Assembly (NCBI GenBank): GCA_964609625.1
Contig: CAZSRS010000024.1
Coordinates: 1-58,787, forward strand
DNA: 58,787 nucleotides
Direction of reading: 5' to 3'
Origin: G963674665 sp964609625
GTDB lineage: Bacteria > Desulfobacterota > Desulfovibrionia > Desulfovibrionales > Desulfovibrionaceae
The notes beneath the pieces were generated by a model, which had not been told where the DNA came from, ran no database searches, and was given only the letters and a program-made list of their open reading frames with translations. This document shows positions 52,361 to 58,787 of the stretch, in pieces. Every line of letters starts with the position of its first letter. Positions within the stretch are counted from its first letter, which is position 1. Made by a program: the position numbers and the translations under genes.

Positions 52361-55351
52361 TCAGATACGCACGGCCGCGCGCTGGATCTGGTCCAGGTAG
52401 TCCTGGGCGTTGTCCAGATAGAAGGACAGGGCGCCGCTGAAGTGCTTGCCCAACAGGCCGTTCACCAGCATCAGGCTGACCTCCTTCTCGCGTTGCAACA
52501 CGTACTGCGAGAGCAGGAAAATCTTGCGCTCCTCGGGCATCATGCTCCGCAGCATGGAGAGCATCACGGACCTGCCGCGCGGCTGGTACAGCCAGATATA
52601 CATGAAATCCAGGGCATTGACGATGACGATCTGCTCCAGCCCTTTCTGCTCCGTGGAGATGGTCTCGATGAAGGCCTTGGGCATCTCCAACAGCTCGCTG
52701 ACGTCGTCCTGCGGGTAGAGCATCTCCAACTGCGCGTGCGTATCGAAGAGCTGCTTCAGCTTCATCTCCAGGTCGCGCCGCCTGAGTGCCACGTACTTGC
52801 CCCGATCCGCCAGGCCCTCGATGACGCCGGCTACCATGTCCGAAGCCAGCTTGGAGATGATGGCCGCCCAATTTTGCAGGATCCCCGCCGCCCCTTCCAC
52901 GCCCCTGGCCTCCAGCATGTGTTCGAGCAGGAGGTTGATGAGCAGGGCCAGGGGAATGGACAAGGCGCTGCGGAAGAAGTTCCCCACCACGGCGGAGCGC
53001 GGAAAGCCCCGCAGGGAGTTGTGCCCGGAGATGTAGGCCCCGTTGACCAGGGCCATGACCGTGTACAACAACAGCGGGCTCGTGGCCGTGGTGATGTCCA
53101 GGCCCTTGTCCAACAGCACGGTCTTCACCAACCAATCCAGCAGGGGCACGGAAAAGCCCGTGAAAAGCAGGGAATCCGAGAACCGGTCCCAGCTGACCAG
53201 ATCGCGCCACTTCAGCAGCCGCGACCGCCGCATCCCACCGCTCCCCAGCACGGACTGGATGATGTTGCGCACCCCGGTGATGGAAAACCAGATCAGGGCG
53301 CCGAACCAGGCCAGCAGCCACCAGTCCTTGGTCAAATAGAAGGAAATGGCCGCGGGCACCAGCCCCAGCAGGATCTTCAGCCCGTTCTTCAGCTTGCTGT
53401 TGAGGTAGACCCATTCGATCCGCGCCTGCCCGCCCTGCTCCCCTCTGACACGCCCCTCTTCCGACTGCGCATCCTGGAGCGGCACGTTCACCTTGCCCCC
53501 CAGGGTGTACAGGCGGTTTCGGCCGTTTTTCGCCAGGCTGTACTCGCCCTTGACCCAGCAACGCGCCTGGTCGAAACCCAACCAACACCCCCACGGCATG
53601 CGTTGGAGCCAGGAGTTCACCCCCACAAACGGCAAGCGGGGGCGGTAGGTCACCTGCTGCATCACACTCAGGGCCAACGGCAGGGGTGTGAACCGGTCGT
53701 CCCTGGCCCTGCGCAGCCGCTTTCTGGCCCTGGCCGACAGGGTTTCCGGCGCCACGATACCCATGCCGTGGCGGTAGGCCGACTTGCCCGTGGAGTCAGT
53801 GCCCACGCGCAAGCGCAGGGGGCGTTTGCGGTACAGCCCGTAGAAGGCGTGCAACTGCTCCAGCTGCTCCGTGAGCCGCTCCACCTTTTCCATGGCCTCC
53901 GCCGTGCCCAGTCCGCGCTGCTCCTCCATGATCCTGTGCAGGAAGCGCTTGCAGCGCACCGCGTTGGCCGCGTTGAGCACATCGTGCAGCTCCATGACCT
54001 GGCGGTGGATCTCCTGGCCGTTGGCAAAGGCGCGCAGGTTGAAGGCCTCCACGTGCGTCACCGCGCCCCGGCATTCGTGCAGCACCAGCACCAGGTCGGC
54101 GATGTCCAGGCCTTCCGGGTCCAGGGTGATCCAGTTGTGGTAGTGGATGTCGCCGAGCTTGGTCACCAGCTCCGCCGCCCCCAGGCGGAGCAGCTCGGGC
54201 ACGTCCTCTCCATCCGCGGGGGTGAAGGGGTTGGGGATGTCCGGATTGACTTCTGGCGCCAGCCAGCGCGACAGGAGGTAGTCGGACTCGATGGGCTCCT
54301 CCGGACCTGTTTGCAGGTGCTGGGACAGGTAGTTGGCGAACTGATCCACGCTGGGCTGGCCAGGGCCGAGAAACGCGGCAAAGGCTGCGGGATCGACCTC
54401 AGACGCCTGCACGGCCTCGGCGTCCGCCAGTTGGAAGCGCAGGGTGGCGTTGTACTTGTCCAGGAGCCGCCAGACGTAGCGCTGCTGAAAGGCCGAGACC
54501 TCCCTGCCCTGGCGCATGAATTCCAACACCGGGGCGGTGTTCAGGAACCCCACGAAGTCGTTGGGATCGGCCATGCCGCGCGGGGTCCAGAGCAGCTTGA
54601 CGAAGCGCCCCATGTGGCGGGCGCGCAGCTCGATGCAGATGCGCACGGACAGGCCCATGATCTCGGCGGCGTTTAGCACCTCGGCGGCCACGTTCTCCGG
54701 CACGTGGTTGTAGTAGATGATGGTGAGCTTGCGCAGTCCCTTGATCCAGGCGTCCATGATCAGGTGGGACGGGGTCTTGCGCCCCTTGCTGTAGGCGTCG
54801 TGCACGTGGTCGTCAAAGGCGATCTGCTTGTAGTCCTCCTGCATTTCCAGGAGGTGGTACTTGGCGAGCTGGGCGCGGATGATGCGCGGCTTGCCGGTGA
54901 CGCAGCGCCGGAAGTCGTGGGCCAGTTGCAGTTGCCGGACCTGATCGCCCCTGGAGCGCAACAGCTCCTTCATGATCTGTAGCAGCACGCGCGAGGTGTT
55001 GTAGCGCAGGGAGCTTTGGGGCGCGGTGAGCACCTCGTCGCGCAGGGAGCGCAGGGCCTCGATCCTGTCGGCGGCGCGCCCCGTCTCCAGCGAGCCGAAG
55101 AGGTTGATGACGGCGTAGGCCACGCGTAGTCCGAAGGTGGTGGCCAGCTCCTTGATACCGTTGGGGTGCAGGTATGGGGCGAGGATGCGCTTCCAGCCGG
55201 CGTATGGGCCGCGATCGAGCACGTCGTTGACGATGCGCAGGAGTTCGAAGTCCTGGCGGTCGAAGAGCAGCAGCCTCGGGAGGCCGCCTAAGGGGGCGTT
55301 GTTGGCGTCTGTTGGCGTCGTGATCGTGCACATGGAGGGCCTCATTGTCAC
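52361..55351 (-). CDS. large membrane protein with PHP-like N-terminal region
   Basis: 996 residues with no close named family known to me. Residues 178-260 (FDDHVHDAYSKGRKTP, then IYYNHV and ICIELRAR) follow the PHP phosphoesterase pattern of a DxHxH start, a His on the next strand and an acidic strand. Around 415-480 lie more His/Glu residues (LVLHECRGAVTHVEAF). Several membrane segments are clear at about 670-705, 750-770, 785-850. The C-terminal part (860-996) is helical. It may be a membrane-bound hydrolase; metal ligands are only guessed. The frame is unbroken on a coding-biased strand. Confidence 0.65.
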   Translation of the reverse strand: MTMRPSMCTITTPTDANNAPLGGLPRLLLFDRQDFELLRIVNDVLDRGPYAGWKRILAPYLHPNGIKELATTFGLRVAYAVINLFGSLETGRAADRIEALRSLRDEVLTAPQSSLRYNTSRVLLQIMKELLRSRGDQVRQLQLAHDFRRCVTGKPRIIRAQLAKYHLLEMQEDYKQIAFDDHVHDAYSKGRKTPSHLIMDAWIKGLRKLTIIYYNHVPENVAAEVLNAAEIMGLSVRICIELRARHMGRFVKLLWTPRGMADPNDFVGFLNTAPVLEFMRQGREVSAFQQRYVWRLLDKYNATLRFQLADAEAVQASEVDPAAFAAFLGPGQPSVDQFANYLSQHLQTGPEEPIESDYLLSRWLAPEVNPDIPNPFTPADGEDVPELLRLGAAELVTKLGDIHYHNWITLDPEGLDIADLVLVLHECRGAVTHVEAFNLRAFANGQEIHRQVMELHDVLNAANAVRCKRFLHRIMEEQRGLGTAEAMEKVERLTEQLEQLHAFYGLYRKRPLRLRVGTDSTGKSAYRHGMGIVAPETLSARARKRLRRARDDRFTPLPLALSVMQQVTYRPRLPFVGVNSWLQRMPWGCWLGFDQARCWVKGEYSLAKNGRNRLYTLGGKVNVPLQDAQSEEGRVRGEQGGQARIEWVYLNSKLKNGLKILLGLVPAAISFYLTKDWWLLAWFGALIWFSITGVRNIIQSVLGSGGMRRSRLLKWRDLVSWDRFSDSLLFTGFSVPLLDWLVKTVLLDKGLDITTATSPLLLYTVMALVNGAYISGHNSLRGFPRSAVVGNFFRSALSIPLALLINLLLEHMLEARGVEGAAGILQNWAAIISKLASDMVAGVIEGLADRGKYVALRRRDLEMKLKQLFDTHAQLEMLYPQDDVSELLEMPKAFIETISTEQKGLEQIVIVNALDFMYIWLYQPRGRSVMLSMLRSMMPEERKIFLLSQYVLQREKEVSLMLVNGLLGKHFSGALSFYLDNAQDYLDQIQRAAVRI

Positions 55352-55489
55352 CGAAACGCAACGATTTTGAGAATTATTTCACAATAGCGGGTGCAAGTAA
55401 AGGGGGGGCGCAAAAGGGACATGGGCGTGCAAGCGGTATGGTTCAGAGGGTCGCAAGGGGGCAGTTACGTAATGCAAGCACGGAGCAAC

Positions 55490-55768
55490 TTAAAACAAGC
55501 TATCGATGTCGCGCATCGCCTGCAAGACCCTGACGACGTCGATTCCGTTCTGAAGGGGAACGTAGAAGATGAGATAGTACCCAAGCGCAAAGCTTCGCAA
55601 ATCAGGACTCAATTCGCTTCTGCTGAAACCCATGCCTGGAAACGATGCAAGTGATTGGCACTACTGTTCGATCTTTTCAAGAAACCGATCCGTCGATTCA
55701 GGGCTGTCTCGCGCGATATACAGCCAGATTTCCTCAAGATCATTTGACGCCTGCGGTCGAATATGCAC
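55490..55768 (-). pseudogene. ParE/RelE-type toxin with an in-frame stop
   Basis: Reading from the GTG at 55768, the frame encodes VHIRPQASNDLEEIWLYIA and continues to LEKIEQ, where a TAG (55663-55661) interrupts it. The same frame then continues without a shift as CQSLASFPGMGFSRSEL to YYLIFYVPL, DVVRVLQAMRDIDSLF and a TAA at 55490. Both halves match the ParE toxin fold, so a single nonsense change disabled it. It lies directly downstream of a shortened ParD-like antitoxin. The original start could have been CTG/ATG at 55780. Confidence 0.8.
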
Positions 55769-55776
55769 GCGGGATA

Positions 55777-56016
55777 TCAGCTGCCGGCCTTGTCGTGCTC
55801 CATGGTCAGCCGCTTCCTGCCGCGCGCCTTGATCTCGTCCACATCCAATGGAGTGGATTCTCCACTCTCCAGCCCCTTCTTGATTTCGGCCCGTAGCTCT
55901 GCAAGGCGCGGAGCGCTGTTTCGGCTGGGTTCCGTCGTGGACTTCTTCAAGGTGATATCCGCCGGGGCTGCCCGGCTCTTTTTGGTCCCTGCAACTTCAG
56001 ACCTGCGCCGGCTCAA
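55777..56016 (-). pseudogene. ParD-like antitoxin, N-terminus missing
   Basis: 79 residues from a TTG at 56016 inside the end of higA. The C-terminal half (RLAELRAEIKKGLESGES, LDVDEIKARGRKRL) is the toxin-binding tail of ParD. The N-terminal half has no ribbon-helix-helix DNA-binding domain and looks unrelated. It is probably a fragment fused by deletion next to higA. It overlaps the higA end by 20 bases; its toxin gene, downstream, is also broken. Confidence 0.6.
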
Positions 56017-56296
56017 AGAACTGCTTGACCTCTATGCTGCCTGCCCGTTGTTCGGCCTTGAACAGGTCGAATTGCAGTTGCAAGCGCAGCCACGTTTCCG
56101 CCGTGCTGCCGAACGCCTTGGACAGGCGGATGGCCATTTCCGGAGAGACACCGCTGTGCCCGTTCAGGAGTTCGGACAGGGCCTTGCGTGACACGCCCAG
56201 CCCCCTGGCCGCTTCCGTGACGGACAGGCCCAGTGGCTCCAGGCATTGATCCCTGATTATTTCGCCGGGATGCGGCGGATTGTGCATCGTGTGCAT
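55997..56296 (-). CDS. higA: HigA-type antitoxin
   Basis: 99 residues from the ATG at 56296 (56287 also possible). HNPPHPGEIIRDQCLEPLGL is the HigA start, followed by a helix-turn-helix (VTEAARGLGVSRKALSELL) and the helical end AETWLRLQLQFDLFKAE. HigA binds HigB and the operon promoter. It follows higB by 22 bases, in the toxin-first order of higBA pairs. Confidence 0.92.
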   Translation of the reverse strand: MHTMHNPPHPGEIIRDQCLEPLGLSVTEAARGLGVSRKALSELLNGHSGVSPEMAIRLSKAFGSTAETWLRLQLQFDLFKAEQRAGSIEVKQFFEPAQV

Positions 56297-56318
56297 CGCC
56301 TTGTTTCCTCTCATGTTG

Positions 56319-56597
56319 TCAGTGGTAATCCACGAGGTCCACGTCTGTCGGACCCTCCGCGGAAAACGCAAATACGATTCTCCAGTTGCCCGACACCCAA
56401 ACCGCCCATTGCCCCTTTCGCTCCCCCTTCAACTGGTGGAGCTTGAACCCCGGCAGGTTCATGCCCCCGGGGCCGGCGCATGCATTCAGAACGCCCAGAA
56501 TTTGGGATATCCTTCTGGCCTGTTGGGCAGGAACGCCGCTTGTGGAGCCCGTCTTGAAGAACCGTTCGAGTCCCTTGTGCCGAAACCGGATGATCAT
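56319..56597 (-). CDS. higB: HigB-type toxin
   Basis: 92 residues, exactly the HigB length. MIIRFRHKGLERFF opens it; KLHQLKGERKGQWAVWVSGN and WRIVFAF contain the basic and aromatic residues of the RelE-like RNase site. HigB cleaves mRNA on the ribosome. The frame is open to 56684, but the ATG at 56597 with AGGTG before it fits the family. The toxin gene precedes the antitoxin. Confidence 0.92.
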   Translation of the reverse strand: MIIRFRHKGLERFFKTGSTSGVPAQQARRISQILGVLNACAGPGGMNLPGFKLHQLKGERKGQWAVWVSGNWRIVFAFSAEGPTDVDLVDYH

Positions 56598-56751
56598 CTG
56601 GCACCTGTAACGTGTCTGGTATCGACCGTCAAGTGTCAAGAGATGTGGTTCCCCTGACACACCTTCCCCAACTCTCCCAGGCATGTTGCGCGAAGCCGAT
56701 AGGGGCGCCGTCCCCGACCTCCTCTGCAGTGGAGTCCTCCATCCCAGCTAT

Positions 56752-56794
56752 ACAAAAAGGCGCGGCGTTTCGGATTGCTTCGAAACGCCGCGCC
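56752..56794 (-). terminator. terminator of katG
   Basis: On the minus strand a perfect 14-bp stem, GGCGCGGCGTTTCG with its complement around an 8-base loop, is followed by TTTTT. It lies about 80 bases after the katG stop codon. Confidence 0.9.
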
Positions 56795-56874
56795 GGGGGT
56801 ATTGCTGCGGGCCTAGGGGGCTGTCATCGCCAGCGCCCGGTGACACCCGGAACCCGGAGGAAACTGCTCCCTGC

Positions 56875-58787
<1,913 letters not shown>

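Noticed and set aside
52046..54676. 876-codon plus-strand frame opposite the 996-residue membrane protein
   Set aside because: Same shadow effect. The minus-strand product has clear membrane segments and hydrophobic cores; the plus-strand one is Gln/His/Arg-rich without structure.
55391..55896. Short plus-strand frames over the parE region
   Set aside because: They are shadows of the broken ParE and ParD-like frames on the minus strand.

Overview
The window is GC-rich, tightly packed chromosomal DNA, most likely from a Desulfovibrio-like sulfate reducer (Desulfovibrionales). Evidence for this is a sigma-54-driven orange-protein (ORP) operon with MinD- and Mrp-like ATPases, a nif operon in the order nifH-nifI1-nifI2-nifD-nifK with PII-like genes behind nifH, and many sigma-54 elements. 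Species was not determined.

Layout. 1-2.9 kb: a less GC-rich accessory patch (winged-helix-like protein, DUF2188, GIY-YIG-like protein, DUF3800) followed by short gene remnants. 3.0-8.6 kb: a sigma-54 activator, then an operon with a -24/-12 promoter (NifX-like protein, ORP, two ferredoxin-MinD ATPases, MrpORP) closed by a strong terminator. 8.7-20.3 kb: housekeeping and envelope genes (two SGNH proteins, tmk, a YhaM-like nuclease, surE, TMEM43-like protein, an NCS2 permease fused to an RsbW-like domain, a family 9 glycosyltransferase, MarC, argD). 20.5-22.2 kb: nicotinate phosphoribosyltransferase and nicotinamidase (NAD salvage). 22.2-29.6 kb, minus strand: an aminoethylphosphonate (AEP) uptake and breakdown operon, phnS-phnT-phnU-phnX-pbfA-like-phnW. 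30.0-34.0 kb: a PP2C phosphatase and a 981-residue HTH plus multi-PAS protein. 34.3-50.4 kb: nitrogen fixation. nifA is on the plus strand; nifH-I1-I2-D-K-(NifB-like)-fdx-E-N-B is on the minus strand; divergent nifV is followed by modB-modA-modC for molybdate uptake. 50.4-55.4 kb: DUF3124 protein, zinc ribbon, K+ channel with RCK domains, and a 996-residue membrane protein with a PHP-like N-terminus. 55.5-56.6 kb: an intact higBA pair beside a decayed parDE pair. 56.9 kb to the end: katG, truncated by the window edge.

How it fits together. NifA with sigma-54 should fire the divergent nifH and nifV promoters, both of which are near-consensus -24/-12 sites. NifI1/NifI2 would switch nitrogenase activity, NifV makes homocitrate, ModBAC supplies molybdate, and NifB, NifE and NifN assemble the cofactor. 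No nifX, nifU or nifS is present here.

The most unusual object is a second NifB-like protein inside the nif operon in which all three radical-SAM cysteines are replaced while the barrel and C-terminal cofactor-binding domain remain. Other points of interest are the permease-HATPase fusion, the output-less PAS protein, an apparently leaderless nifA, and the PHP-like membrane protein.
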